Origin: Clostridiales bacterium
GTDB taxonomy: Bacteria > Bacillota > Clostridia > Lachnospirales > Lachnospiraceae
Assembly: GCA_019418195.1 (NCBI GenBank)
Contig: DYCJ01000023.1
Coordinates: forward strand, 2,252 to 18,860
Length of the DNA stretch: 16,609 nt
Direction of reading: 5' to 3'
Shown: positions 5,872 to 14,164 of the stretch, piece after piece
How the letters are laid out: the number at the start of each line of letters is the position of its first letter
Position numbering within the stretch: position 1 is the stretch's first letter
The notes under the pieces: generated by a model
What the model was told of the DNA's origin: nothing
What the model saw: the letters and a program-made list of their open reading frames with translations, nothing else
Databases searched by the model: none
Translations under genes and position numbers: made by a program

Positions 5872-7407
5872 ATGATGAAGAATATAATAGAACAGACGGA
5901 ATTATTTATCAGGAAGCACGGTATGATCAAAGAAGGAGATACCGTGATCGCAGGCGTATCGGGCGGAGCGGATTCGGTATGCCTGCTTTTTATACTTTCG
6001 AAGCTGCAAAAAAAGCTGGGATTTGAGATAAAAGCGTGTCATGTCAATCACGGCATAAGAGGCGAAGCGGCGGATGCAGACGAGGCTTATGTAAAGAAGC
6101 TGTGTGAGAGTTTAAGGATACCATGCCGATTTTTTCATGAAAATGTGGAATGGATCGCAAAAAAAAGGAAACAATCTCCAGAGGAGGCGGGGCGTATGGT
6201 CCGGCGGGAGGCGTTTGAGACAATGTGCAGGGAAGACGGCGGCACAAAGATCGCAACTGCTCACCACAGAGATGATAATGCAGAGACTGTCCTCCTTAAT
6301 ATTGCACGGGGAACCGGCCTGAAAGGACTGTGCGGGATCCGTCCTGTCCAGGAAAAATGGATCCGTCCGCTTCTCGGTCTCGACAGAGAGCAGATTGAAT
6401 CTTTCATGACAGAACAGGGGATCACATGGTGTACGGATGCGACCAATGAGGAAGATGCGTATACGAGAAACCGCATCCGTCATAATATCCTGCCGGTGCT
6501 TAGGAACCAGGTCAATGAGGGGGTTGTCCGTCATCTGGAAGAACTATCTGTGCAGGCGCAGGAAGTGTGGGAGTATCTGGAAAAGGGCACAGAAGCTGCG
6601 TGGGAGCGGTGTGTGGAAATACCAGGGCAGGAAGAGCGGGAAGAAAAGAGCCGGACGCTGGAGCACGTGCGCGGTACAGGGGTGGACCGCGTGTGCAGCA
6701 GATGCGAAAGCTTGCGCATAGACGGAGCCCGTCTGAAACAGGAGCCGCCTGCAGTACAGAAGATGCTCGTAAAAGAGTGTCTTGCATCTGTCCGCGGGAG
6801 CGAGAAAGATATCGGCGCTGTACATTTGCGTGCAGTTATAGAACTATTTGACAGACAGTGTGGCAGAACGCTGGATCTGCCGGGAAATGTGACCGCAGAG
6901 CGGACATACCGCGGAGTTGTGATCAGCAGACGATCGGAACAGGGGCGTGCAGCTGCGCAGGAGGATGAGATCAGGCTCAATATTCCGGGGAGCACTTCAC
7001 TTCCCGACGGAATCCATAAGGCGGCCTGCCGGTTTGTGGATGTTTCCGAGGCCGGAAAAGCAAAAGAGATACCACAAAAAAGCTACACGAAATGGATTGA
7101 TTATGATATAATAAAATGTAATCTTTCTGTGCGGACACGGCATAGCGGGGACTATCTGGTGGTGGATGATAAAGGGAGCCGCCAGAAACTGAAGTCCTGG
7201 TTTATCAATGAGAAGATCCCCCAAAAAGAGAGGGACGAGATGCTTCTTGTTGCGGACGGACAGCATATTGTATGGATACCCGGGCACAGGATGAGCCGTG
7301 CCTGTCAGATCAGTAACAGGACAGAGAAGATTCTTGAGATAAAGATAACGGAGGATAAGAGAAATGTCAGAAACGATCAGGGTACTGATCCCGGAGGAGA
7401 AAGTTGA
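5872..7407 (+). CDS. tilS: tRNA(Ile)-lysidine synthase TilS
   Basis: 511 aa. It ligates lysine to C34 of the CAU-anticodon tRNA(Ile) using ATP, so that AUA codons are read as Ile; it is essential. The N-terminal N-type ATP pyrophosphatase domain carries the P-loop SGGADS (30-35), followed by TAHHRDDNAETVLLNIARG and CTDATNEEDAYTRNRIRHNILP. The C-terminal TilS substrate-binding domain contains LKSWFINEKIPQKERD and the WIPGHRMS end. A Cys- and Arg-rich stretch around 245-285 makes it somewhat longer than usual. No Shine-Dalgarno precedes ATG 5872 or 5875, while an in-frame TGA at 5851 rules out an ATG, GTG or TTG further upstream; Met18 is too close to the P-loop. The predicted promoter +1 coincides with the start, suggesting a leaderless mRNA. 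The last 44 nt overlap hpt. Confidence 0.94.
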   Translation: MMKNIIEQTELFIRKHGMIKEGDTVIAGVSGGADSVCLLFILSKLQKKLGFEIKACHVNHGIRGEAADADEAYVKKLCESLRIPCRFFHENVEWIAKKRKQSPEEAGRMVRREAFETMCREDGGTKIATAHHRDDNAETVLLNIARGTGLKGLCGIRPVQEKWIRPLLGLDREQIESFMTEQGITWCTDATNEEDAYTRNRIRHNILPVLRNQVNEGVVRHLEELSVQAQEVWEYLEKGTEAAWERCVEIPGQEEREEKSRTLEHVRGTGVDRVCSRCESLRIDGARLKQEPPAVQKMLVKECLASVRGSEKDIGAVHLRAVIELFDRQCGRTLDLPGNVTAERTYRGVVISRRSEQGRAAAQEDEIRLNIPGSTSLPDGIHKAACRFVDVSEAGKAKEIPQKSYTKWIDYDIIKCNLSVRTRHSGDYLVVDDKGSRQKLKSWFINEKIPQKERDEMLLVADGQHIVWIPGHRMSRACQISNRTEKILEIKITEDKRNVRNDQGTDPGGES

Positions 7408-7891
7408 CGAGAGGATCAGGGCACTTGGGCAGCAGATCAGTGAGGATTATGCAGGAAAACAGGTCCATTTGATCTGCGTGTTAAAAGGCGGCGTATTCTT
7501 TATGTGCGAGCTGGCAAAGCGGATCACCGTGCCGGTTTCCATGGATTTCATGTGTGTGGGAAGCTATGGGGACGGAACTGCATCCAGCGGTGTGGTGCGC
7601 ATTGCAAAAGACCTTGATGAATCCATCGAGAATAAAGAAGTGCTCATTGTAGAGGACATTATCGATTCAGGCAATACACTGTATTATCTGATCGACGTGC
7701 TGAAAAAGAGAAATCCGGCCAGTATGAGACTGTGTACTCTTCTGGACAAACCGGACAGAAGAGTCAAAGACGTGAAAGTTGATTACTGCGGATTTGAGAT
7801 CCCGGATGAATTTGTAGTGGGATACGGGCTTGATTATGCCCAGAAATACAGAAATCTTCCTTACATCGGCGTGGTGGAAGGACTGGAATAG
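7364..7891 (+). CDS. hpt: Hypoxanthine phosphoribosyltransferase
   Basis: 175 aa type I phosphoribosyltransferase. It converts hypoxanthine or guanine plus PRPP to IMP or GMP (purine salvage, cytoplasm). The PRPP-binding loop is VLIVEDIIDSGNTL (93-106) with the acidic pair Glu97/Asp98 and Asp101; further family features are LKGGVFF, the flexible SYGDGTASSG loop and the C-terminal DYAQKYRNLPYIGVV. The SD GGAGG (7350-7354) lies 9 nt before ATG 7364, inside tilS, so the two genes overlap by 44 nt in different frames. The tilS-hpt-ftsH order is conserved in many Firmicutes; in B. subtilis the HprT protein also interacts with TilS and FtsH. Confidence 0.96.
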   Translation: MSETIRVLIPEEKVDERIRALGQQISEDYAGKQVHLICVLKGGVFFMCELAKRITVPVSMDFMCVGSYGDGTASSGVVRIAKDLDESIENKEVLIVEDIIDSGNTLYYLIDVLKKRNPASMRLCTLLDKPDRRVKDVKVDYCGFEIPDEFVVGYGLDYAQKYRNLPYIGVVEGLE

Positions 7892-7906
7892 GAAGGAGTA
7901 TAAGAG

Positions 7907-9748
7907 TTGGACAATAACAGGAAATACAGGGGTATCAGCGGCTCTACGATATTGATGTTCATCGTGATCGTGGTAGCCGCGCTCTGGATGGCAAGCCGGA
8001 TGCAGATACACCGGCAGGAGATGACATATACGGATTTTGTCTCCCAAGTGCAGGAAGAAAACGTGACGGACGTATATATCGATCAGAACAGCGCCGTGCC
8101 TACCGGTACGGTGTCCTTTATGCTGAAAGATGAGAATGAAGCAAGGTCTGTCAATGTATCAAACGTGGAGACTGTAGAAGACCTGCTTGATGACAACGGA
8201 GTAGCATACAGCCTGTCGGCAGTGCCGGAAGATTCGGTCTTTACAACGGTACTGCTCCCGCTGCTGATCACACTGGCTGCGGTGCTCTTGCTTTTCTATC
8301 TGATGAACCGGCAGGGCGGCGGTGCGAATGCCAAGGCGATGAACTTCGGCAAGAGCCGCGCCAGGATGACGAGCCAGAATGAGATCAAAGTAACATTTGC
8401 GGATGTGGCAGGTCTTAAAGAAGAGAAGGAAGAACTGGAGGAAATCGTAGATTTCCTGAAAGCGCCGAAAAAATATGTGCAGGTTGGCGCAAGAATCCCG
8501 AAAGGAGTTCTTCTTGAGGGACCTCCGGGAACTGGTAAGACGCTGCTGGCAAAGGCAGTTGCAGGCGAGGCAGGAGTTCCGTTCTTCAGTATCTCGGGTT
8601 CAGACTTTGTAGAGATGTTCGTCGGTGTAGGAGCATCCCGTGTGCGCGATCTGTTCCAGGATGCGAAAAAAAATGCACCATGTATCGTGTTTATCGATGA
8701 GATCGATGCAGTCGCAAGACGGCGCGGAAGCGGTCTGGGCGGCGGACATGACGAGAGAGAACAAACGCTGAACCAGCTCCTGGTGGAGATGGACGGTTTC
8801 GGTGTAAACGAGGGAATCATCGTTATGGCGGCGACAAACCGTAAGGATATTCTTGATCCGGCTATCTTAAGGCCGGGACGTTTTGACCGGAATGTCATCG
8901 GAGGACGCCCTGATGTGGGTGGAAGAGAGGAAATTCTTAAAGTTCATGCGAAGAATAAGCCTCTTGGAGAAGATGTAGACCTGAAACAGATTGCCCAGAC
9001 AACGGCAGGATTTACAGGAGCAGATCTGGAGAATCTGTTAAATGAAGCAGCGATTCTTGCTGCGAAAGATAACCGTGTATATATCCAGCAGCAGGATATC
9101 CGCCATGCATTTGTAAAGGTGGGTATCGGCGCGGAGAAAAAGAGCCGGATCGTGTCTGAGAAAGAGAAGCGAATCACGGCCTATCATGAGGCAGGACACG
9201 CGATCCTGTTCCATGTGCTTCCGGATGTGGGACCGGTATACAGTGTATCGATCATCCCGACAGGCGGTGCCGGAGGCTATACAATGCCTTTGCCGGAGCA
9301 TGATGATATGTTTAATACGAAGGGGCATATGCTGCAGGAGATCACAGTAGCTCTTGGAGGCCGTGTGGCGGAAGAGGAGATATTTGACGATATCACAACG
9401 GGAGCATCCCAGGATATCAAACAGGCGACTGCGATCGCCAAATCCATGATCACTAAGTTTGGTATGTCCGAGAGACTCGGACTGATCAACTATGACAACG
9501 ATAGTGATGAGGTGTTTATCGGACGCGATTTCGGACATACGTCGCGGGGCTATGGCGAAAAAGTTGCAGGGACGATAGATGAAGAAGTGAAGAGGATCAT
9601 TGACGAGTGCTATCTGAAAGCGCGTGCGATCATTCAGGAACATCACGATGTGCTTGAGGCGTGTGCAAAACTTCTGCTCGAAAAAGAAAAGATCACAAGA
9701 ACCGAGTTTGAAGCTCTGTTTGAGGACAGCGAAAAAGAGGGGGCCTGA
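7907..9748 (+). CDS. ftsH: ATP-dependent zinc metalloprotease FtsH
   Basis: 613 aa, a hexameric membrane AAA+ protease that degrades misfolded membrane proteins and regulators. Domains in order: TM1 (13-30), short extracytoplasmic domain (31-110), TM2 (about 111-134), AAA+ module with Walker A GPPGTGKT (205-212) and Walker [10 protein letters not shown] (259-267), second region of homology ([20 protein letters not shown]), then the M41 protease with HEAGH (427-431) and the third zinc ligand Asp503. It starts with TTG: AAGGAG (7893-7898) stands 8 nt before TTG 7907, and TM1 follows directly. It begins 15 nt after hpt and ends 4 nt before the GH13 gene, so it lies in a transcription unit with both. 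Confidence 0.97.
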   Translation: MDNNRKYRGISGSTILMFIVIVVAALWMASRMQIHRQEMTYTDFVSQVQEENVTDVYIDQNSAVPTGTVSFMLKDENEARSVNVSNVETVEDLLDDNGVAYSLSAVPEDSVFTTVLLPLLITLAAVLLLFYLMNRQGGGANAKAMNFGKSRARMTSQNEIKVTFADVAGLKEEKEELEEIVDFLKAPKKYVQVGARIPKGVLLEGPPGTGKTLLAKAVAGEAGVPFFSISGSDFVEMFVGVGASRVRDLFQDAKKNAPCIVFIDEIDAVARRRGSGLGGGHDEREQTLNQLLVEMDGFGVNEGIIVMAATNRKDILDPAILRPGRFDRNVIGGRPDVGGREEILKVHAKNKPLGEDVDLKQIAQTTAGFTGADLENLLNEAAILAAKDNRVYIQQQDIRHAFVKVGIGAEKKSRIVSEKEKRITAYHEAGHAILFHVLPDVGPVYSVSIIPTGGAGGYTMPLPEHDDMFNTKGHMLQEITVALGGRVAEEEIFDDITTGASQDIKQATAIAKSMITKFGMSERLGLINYDNDSDEVFIGRDFGHTSRGYGEKVAGTIDEEVKRIIDECYLKARAIIQEHHDVLEACAKLLLEKEKITRTEFEALFEDSEKEGA

Positions 9749-9752
9749 TTTT

Positions 9753-11804
9753 ATGAACAGAGAAGCGCTGTTCTGCGACGGTACGCAGGATTATGTGATC
9801 CCTGCGGAACCAAAAGCAAATGAAAAGATCACACTGCGTTTCCGTACGGCGCATAATGATGTAGAAGAAGTAAGCCTTCTGACCGGTGACCGCAGGTATT
9901 CCATGTGGAAGATTTCGGCGGGAGATGAATTTGATTTCTATGAGATCGAGTGGCAGCTGGGAGAAGAGACGTTTCACTATTCTTTCGAGATAAAGAGTGG
10001 TGAGCAGATCTGGTTTTATAACCGCTATGGCGTATCCGACCACAGAGAGGACTATTATGCCTATACGATCGTGCCGGGATTCAAGACTCCGGAATGGGCG
10101 AAAGGTGCGGTCATGTATCAGATTTTTGTGGACCGTTTCTATAACGGAGATACGTCTAACGATGTACAAGATAACGAATATATCTATATAGGAGCTCCGA
10201 GCAGGAAGATAAAGGACTGGAACCAGGTGCCGGAGGCTCTTGACATCAGGAACTTTTACGGAGGGGATCTGCAAGGAGTGATGGATAAACTGGATTATCT
10301 TCAGGATCTGGGGATTGAAGTGATTTATTTCAATCCGCTGTTTGTATCTCCGTCCAACCACAAATATGATATTCAGGATTACGACTATATAGATCCCCAT
10401 TACGGGAAGGTCGTAGAGGACGGAGGCGAGCCGCTGCCCGAAGGGGCCGCGGATAATATCCATGCCACAAAGTACCAGAAGCGGGTGGGGGACATCCGCA
10501 ATCTGGAGGCCAGCAACGAGCTGTTCGCAAAGCTGGTGGATGAAATGCACAAACGCGGGATGCGCGTGATCCTGGACGGAGTGTTCAACCACTGCGGATC
10601 ATTTAATAAATGGCTGGACCGGGAGCGGATCTATGAGCCGCAGCCGGAGTATCCGAAAGGAGCCTATGTAAGCGCGGACAGCCCGTACCGGGAGTTCTTC
10701 CATTTCCATGATGACCGCGATGAAGCGTGGCCGTATAACGGAAGCTATGACGGATGGTGGGGACATGATACGCTGCCAAAGCTCGCTTATGAGGATTCAC
10801 CGGAACTTGAGCAATATATCATGGACATAGGAAAGAAATGGGTTTCTCCACCGTATAATGTAGACGGATGGCGGCTGGATGTAGCGGCGGATCTGGGCTG
10901 CAGTAACGAATACAATCATATGTTCTGGAAACGTTTCAGAAAAGAAGTAAAAGAGGCGAATCCGGATGCGCTGATCCTTGCAGAACACTACGGCGATCCG
11001 ATCGAGTGGCTTCAGGGCGACGAATGGGACAGTGTAATGAATTATGATGCCTTCATGGAACCGCTGACCTGGTTTCTCACAGGGATGGAAAAGCACAGTG
11101 ACGAAAGACGTACCGATCTGTGGGGCAATCCGGATAACTTTGTGGGCGCGATGCGCCATTTTATGGCCAGCATGCTCACACCGTCACTTCAAGTGGCAAT
11201 GAACGAGCTGTCTAATCATGACCATTCAAGATTCCTGACGCGGACAAATCATATTGTCGGACGTGCAGAACATGTCGGGGCCAAAGCGGCTGAGGAAGGG
11301 ATAAACCTTGCGGTTATGCGCGAAGCTGTTACAGTTCAGTTGACATGGGTGGGAGCACCTACGATCTACTATGGCGATGAAGTCGGATTGTGCGGCTTTA
11401 CAGATCCGGATAACAGAAGAACGTATCCGTGGGGGCGGGAGAATATAGAGCTCCTGGAGTTCCACAAAGAGATGATAAGGATACATAAAGAGGAAAAGCC
11501 TTTGAGAAAGGGCTCTATCAAACTCCTTCATGCGGATCATAACGTGCTTGCATATGCAAGATTCCAGGAGGACGAACAGATCGTTGTCGTACTCAACAAC
11601 AGCAAGGATTTAAAACAGGTGACAGTGCCGGTGTGGCTGTCAGGAGTACACAAAGAAGGCAGGATGAAACGCCTGATCTACACATATGAAGAAGGCTATA
11701 CAACGGCCTATGACGAGTATATCGTGGAAAACGGTGAGATCGTGCTCAATATGGGGCGTCACTCGGCAGTAGTGCTCAAACCCGTGAGGCCGGCGTGGTT
11801 CTAG
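9753..11804 (+). CDS. GH13 alpha-glucan hydrolase (neopullulanase / cyclomaltodextrinase / maltogenic amylase type)
   Basis: 683 aa, no signal peptide, so probably cytoplasmic and acting on imported maltodextrins or on glycogen. An N-terminal beta-sandwich (about 1-115) resembles CBM34. The TIM barrel begins at WAKGAVMYQIFVDRFYNGD and holds the four GH13 regions: DGVFNHCG, GWRLDVAAD (Arg374, nucleophile Asp376), ILAEHYGDP (acid/base Glu411) and LSNHDHSR (transition-state Asp490). A C-terminal beta domain follows (about 590-683). I chose ATG 9753: a purine-rich SD (AGAGGGGG, 9736-9743) lies at the end of ftsH. The frame is also open upstream to 9624, but that part is the shadow of ftsH. The 4-nt gap implies co-transcription with ftsH. 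The exact specificity cannot be read from sequence. Confidence 0.92.
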   Translation: MNREALFCDGTQDYVIPAEPKANEKITLRFRTAHNDVEEVSLLTGDRRYSMWKISAGDEFDFYEIEWQLGEETFHYSFEIKSGEQIWFYNRYGVSDHREDYYAYTIVPGFKTPEWAKGAVMYQIFVDRFYNGDTSNDVQDNEYIYIGAPSRKIKDWNQVPEALDIRNFYGGDLQGVMDKLDYLQDLGIEVIYFNPLFVSPSNHKYDIQDYDYIDPHYGKVVEDGGEPLPEGAADNIHATKYQKRVGDIRNLEASNELFAKLVDEMHKRGMRVILDGVFNHCGSFNKWLDRERIYEPQPEYPKGAYVSADSPYREFFHFHDDRDEAWPYNGSYDGWWGHDTLPKLAYEDSPELEQYIMDIGKKWVSPPYNVDGWRLDVAADLGCSNEYNHMFWKRFRKEVKEANPDALILAEHYGDPIEWLQGDEWDSVMNYDAFMEPLTWFLTGMEKHSDERRTDLWGNPDNFVGAMRHFMASMLTPSLQVAMNELSNHDHSRFLTRTNHIVGRAEHVGAKAAEEGINLAVMREAVTVQLTWVGAPTIYYGDEVGLCGFTDPDNRRTYPWGRENIELLEFHKEMIRIHKEEKPLRKGSIKLLHADHNVLAYARFQEDEQIVVVLNNSKDLKQVTVPVWLSGVHKEGRMKRLIYTYEEGYTTAYDEYIVENGEIVLNMGRHSAVVLKPVRPAWF

Positions 11805-11826
11805 GAGAAAAATAAATATTGATTTC

Positions 11827-11875
11827 AGGAAAGTCGGAGCATTGGCATTTTGCCGTCAGCTCTGACTTTCTTTCT
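11827..11875 (+). terminator. Terminator after the GH13 gene
   Basis: GAAAGTCGGAGC (11829-11840) pairs with GCTCTGACTTTC (11859-11870) over 12 bp with one G-U. The loop holds a small GGCA-TTT-TGCC hairpin. TTTCT follows, so the U-tract is short. It probably ends the tilS-hpt-ftsH-GH13 unit. Confidence 0.72.
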
Positions 11876-11879
11876 GTGG

Positions 11880-11921
11880 ACTGGTCAAAAACAGAATAAC
11901 TGGCTGTTTTGGAATGTCCAG
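11880..11921 (+). promoter_or_regulatory. Dyad and direct-repeat motif upstream of the pyridoxal kinase gene
   Basis: ACTGG is repeated at 11880-11884 and 11899-11903. AAAACAG (11888-11894) faces CTGTTTT (11904-11910) across 9 nt, and the block is bounded by CTGG (11881-11884) and CCAG (11918-11921). ACTGGTC-type repeats resemble sites of MocR-family PLP-binding regulators, which control vitamin B6 genes elsewhere. No such regulator lies in the window, so this remains a suggestion. No convincing sigma-A promoter was found in the gap 11876-11973. Confidence 0.35.
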
Positions 11922-11973
11922 ATGCGTGATATCATGGAGCGCAGATGAAAACAGAGAAAGCAGGAAGAAAGAT

Positions 11974-12870
11974 ATGACGAAGAAGATAGCAGTGATTAAT
12001 GATCTTTCCGGTTTCGGAAAATGTTCTCTCACAGCGGCAATTTCGGCAATCGCCGCAATGGGCGTTCAGCCGTGCCCCCTCCCGACGGCAGTTCTGAGTG
12101 CGCAGACCGGATATCCGAGTTATTACTGTGATGATTATACAGATCGGATGGAACTCATATATAAAGAGTGGGAAAAGATGCAGGTGCATTTTGATGGTAT
12201 TTATACCGGGTTTATGTCGGGCGAGCATCAGATTAGGAAAGTGCTCGACTTTCTGGATGTATTTTATAAGAAGGATACATTTCTTTTGGTAGACCCGGTA
12301 ATGGGAGATAACGGAAACCGTTATCCAATCTTTACATCTGAACTGGTGGCAGAGATGAAATCTCTCGTTTCCCGCGCCGATATCATTACACCTAATCTGA
12401 CGGAATTATGCCTTCTGACAGGTACGGACTACCACATGATAAAGGTGATGACGGAGGAGAAACATCTAGTCACCGCAGCGGAACAGATGGCGAGAAATCT
12501 TATGGCAGGAGGAACAAAAGAGGTGCTTGTCACGGGAATCCGTTTCGCTGGCGAGGAGAGCGGACAGGAGATGATGGGGAATCTGGCAGTGACGAAAGAC
12601 GGGGCTTCATTCTCGGCATTTCCGTTTATAGGGGAGAGTTTTTCCGGGACAGGGGATCTGTTTGCCTCGGTGGTGGCAGGGGGACGGGCGCGCGGCGACA
12701 GCCTGGCGGATGCGATGAAACTGGCAGGGGAGGTGATCGAGCGGGCGATCCGGGATTCCGTAGAGAATCATGTGCCGAGAAATGACGGCGTGGACTATGA
12801 AAAATATCTGTGGATGCTCGGGGAAAAGAACCGTGAAGCGTTCAAGGAGGAAGCGGTCAGCGGAAAATAA
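11974..12870 (+). CDS. pdxY: Pyridoxal / pyridoxamine kinase (PdxY/PdxK-type, ribokinase superfamily)
   Basis: 298 aa. It phosphorylates pyridoxal, pyridoxine or pyridoxamine with ATP in vitamin B6 salvage. It opens with INDLSGFGKCSLTAA and the PLPTAVLSAQTGYP substrate loop typical of PdxY-type kinases. It continues with VDPVMGDNG (106-114), TPNLTELCLLTG, and the anion-hole/catalytic SGTGDLFAS (catalytic base Asp228). ATG 11974 is preferred: AGGAAG (11962-11967) stands 6 nt upstream and the protein then starts at the conserved first strand; an upstream in-frame ATG at 11914 would add 20 unconserved residues. An ECF transporter S component and a radical SAM gene follow in the same direction without a terminator. 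Symbol pdxY rather than pdxK is my choice from the motif style. Confidence 0.88.
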   Translation: MTKKIAVINDLSGFGKCSLTAAISAIAAMGVQPCPLPTAVLSAQTGYPSYYCDDYTDRMELIYKEWEKMQVHFDGIYTGFMSGEHQIRKVLDFLDVFYKKDTFLLVDPVMGDNGNRYPIFTSELVAEMKSLVSRADIITPNLTELCLLTGTDYHMIKVMTEEKHLVTAAEQMARNLMAGGTKEVLVTGIRFAGEESGQEMMGNLAVTKDGASFSAFPFIGESFSGTGDLFASVVAGGRARGDSLADAMKLAGEVIERAIRDSVENHVPRNDGVDYEKYLWMLGEKNREAFKEEAVSGK

Positions 12871-12909
12871 GGAAACGATAACTGATGGCAAAAGGAAAGG
12901 TGAGGCAGG

Positions 12910-13434
12910 ATGAGCGGAAAGACGAAAATAATTGTGACAACGGGTATATTTGCAGCGATGATCGCGGTCATGACGTCATATATCTGCCATATCCCGTACG
13001 GAGCGAACGGGGGATACATTCATTTCGGAGATACGCTGATCTATCTGGCAGCCGTATTTCTGCCGAAGCCTTATGCATTTGCAGCTGCGGCTATCGGCGG
13101 CGGGCTTGCAGATCTGCTGACCGCGCCGATGTGGATGCCGGCGACAGTGATCATTAAAATGCTGATCGTACTGCCATTTTCGGAGAAGAACAATAAAATT
13201 CTCGGTGCGAGGAACATGATGGCGCCGGTCATATCCGGTGTGATCTCTGCAGCAGGATACTATGTGGCAGAAGCAATTCTGTTTGGATCTTTTGCCGCGC
13301 CGCTGGCATCCATAGCGGGAAGTCTGATACAGTCCGGCGGAAGCGCAATGCTGTTCTATGCTGCCGCAGTAATTCTTGAGCGGTCCCGGGCCAATGTACA
13401 GATCCGGCAGCTGCTGGGATGTGAGAAAGCTTAG
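12910..13434 (+). CDS. ECF transporter S component, probably for vitamin B6
   Basis: 174 aa hydrophobic protein with five to six membrane helices (about 5-28, 39-55, 58-75, 80-95, 103-125, 134-158). The GGYIHFGDTLIYLAAVFLP segment after helix 1 and the GGGLADLL turn are typical of energy-coupling-factor substrate-binding subunits. An S component captures a vitamin and needs the shared EcfT/EcfA/EcfA' module, which is not in this window. Its place directly after a pyridoxal kinase gene suggests a B6 vitamer as substrate, as proposed for PdxU/PdxU2 families; this is inference from context. SD GGTGAGG (12899-12905) is 4 nt from ATG 12910. The gap to the kinase is 39 nt. Confidence 0.82.
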   Translation: MSGKTKIIVTTGIFAAMIAVMTSYICHIPYGANGGYIHFGDTLIYLAAVFLPKPYAFAAAAIGGGLADLLTAPMWMPATVIIKMLIVLPFSEKNNKILGARNMMAPVISGVISAAGYYVAEAILFGSFAAPLASIAGSLIQSGGSAMLFYAAAVILERSRANVQIRQLLGCEKA

Positions 13435-13446
13435 GAGGGGAAGAAA

Positions 13447-14043
13447 GTGGCAGATATTTTATATACGTATAAAAATAATGTCTATGTGAATCTGACAAAT
13501 AAATGTGACTGTGCATGTACATTCTGTATCCGCAGCCATCAGGATAGTGTGGGCGAGGCGGATACGCTCTGGCACAAAGAAGATCCGGGGCTTCAGGAAG
13601 TGCTGGATGCGTTGGATGCATTTGATTTTACAGGATATGAGGAGCTTGTTTACTGTGGTTACGGGGAGCCGACTTGTGCTCTTGATATACTCATCGCATC
13701 TGCGAAGTATGCGAAAGAGAAATACGGTGTCCGGGTGCGGGTGAATACAAACGGGCTGGCGAACCTTTATTATGGAAAAGACGTGGTTCCGGAGCTGGCT
13801 GAAGTTGTGGACTGTGTATCCATCAGTCTGAATGCACCAACAGCGGAAGAATATATGGCCGTTACCCGGCCGAAATTCGATAATGCTTTTGAAGGTATGC
13901 TAAAATTTGCATCAGAATGTGCAAAATGTATTGAGAAAGTGCAGTTCACGGTGGTGGATGTATTATCGGAGAGTGACATTGAAGCAAGCCGCAGGCTGGC
14001 GGAGTCGATGGGGATCGGACTCAGAGTGCGGCATTACGCGTGA
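13447..14043 (+). CDS. Radical SAM protein, TatD-associated type
   Basis: 198 aa, a compact radical SAM protein. The [4Fe-4S]-binding CxxxCxxC is CDCACTFC (Cys20, Cys24, Cys27, with an extra Cys22). SAM contacts include GYGEPT (71-76) and VNTNGLANL. SISLNAPTAEEY and the LWHKEDP stretch match the short radical SAM family usually found fused to, or next to, a TatD-type metal-dependent hydrolase. No TatD gene is within the window. The reaction is unknown. Start GTG 13447 is set by AGGAGGGG (13433-13440), which overlaps the TAG stop of the ECF gene, so translation is probably coupled. A strong terminator follows, making this the last gene of the operon. Confidence 0.88.
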   Translation: MADILYTYKNNVYVNLTNKCDCACTFCIRSHQDSVGEADTLWHKEDPGLQEVLDALDAFDFTGYEELVYCGYGEPTCALDILIASAKYAKEKYGVRVRVNTNGLANLYYGKDVVPELAEVVDCVSISLNAPTAEEYMAVTRPKFDNAFEGMLKFASECAKCIEKVQFTVVDVLSESDIEASRRLAESMGIGLRVRHYA

Positions 14044-14058
14044 GCGGATATGATGAAC

Positions 14059-14087
14059 GGCAGACTTTTTGGTCTGCCATTTTTTTT
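14059..14087 (+). terminator. Rho-independent terminator after the radical SAM gene
   Basis: GGCAGAC (14059-14065), loop TTTTTG, GTCTGCC (14072-14078), then A and eight Ts (14080-14087). A classic terminator closing the pdxY-ECF-rSAM operon. Confidence 0.95.
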
Positions 14088-14095
14088 GACATTTA

Positions 14096-14126
14096 TGCAA
14101 CAAACTACATGTGATCTGACTCTAAT
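14096..14126 (+). promoter_or_regulatory. Candidate ECF-type (autoregulated) promoter of the sigma gene
   Basis: TGCAAC (14096-14101), whose AAC core is typical of ECF-sigma -35 elements, and ACTCTAATA (14119-14127) as a -10-like element; the spacer to TCTAAT is 19 nt. A sigma-A TTGACA at 14086-14091 has no -10 at 16-18 nt (the next AT-rich hexamer is 31 nt away), so a sigma-A promoter is less likely. Spacing is loose, hence the modest confidence. Confidence 0.35.
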
Positions 14127-14164
14127 ATAAAACAGGAAAATACTGCACGAGAGGAGGGGTGCGG

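Noticed and set aside
8296..9646. Two - strand open frames of about 200 codons opposite ftsH
   Set aside because: The + strand encodes every FtsH motif in order across this stretch; the antisense frames are low-complexity Ser/Ile-rich translations with no recognisable domain.
9693..10592. A 299-codon open frame on the - strand opposite the end of ftsH and the 5' half of the GH13 gene
   Set aside because: It lies fully opposite two well-supported genes, has no family resemblance and no sensible RBS; it is a by-product of codon usage on the other strand.
12885..13157. A 90-codon + strand frame overlapping the start of the ECF S component
   Set aside because: It overlaps in another frame a protein with clear transmembrane helices; its product is Arg/Asp-rich with no domain, and its SD would be poor.
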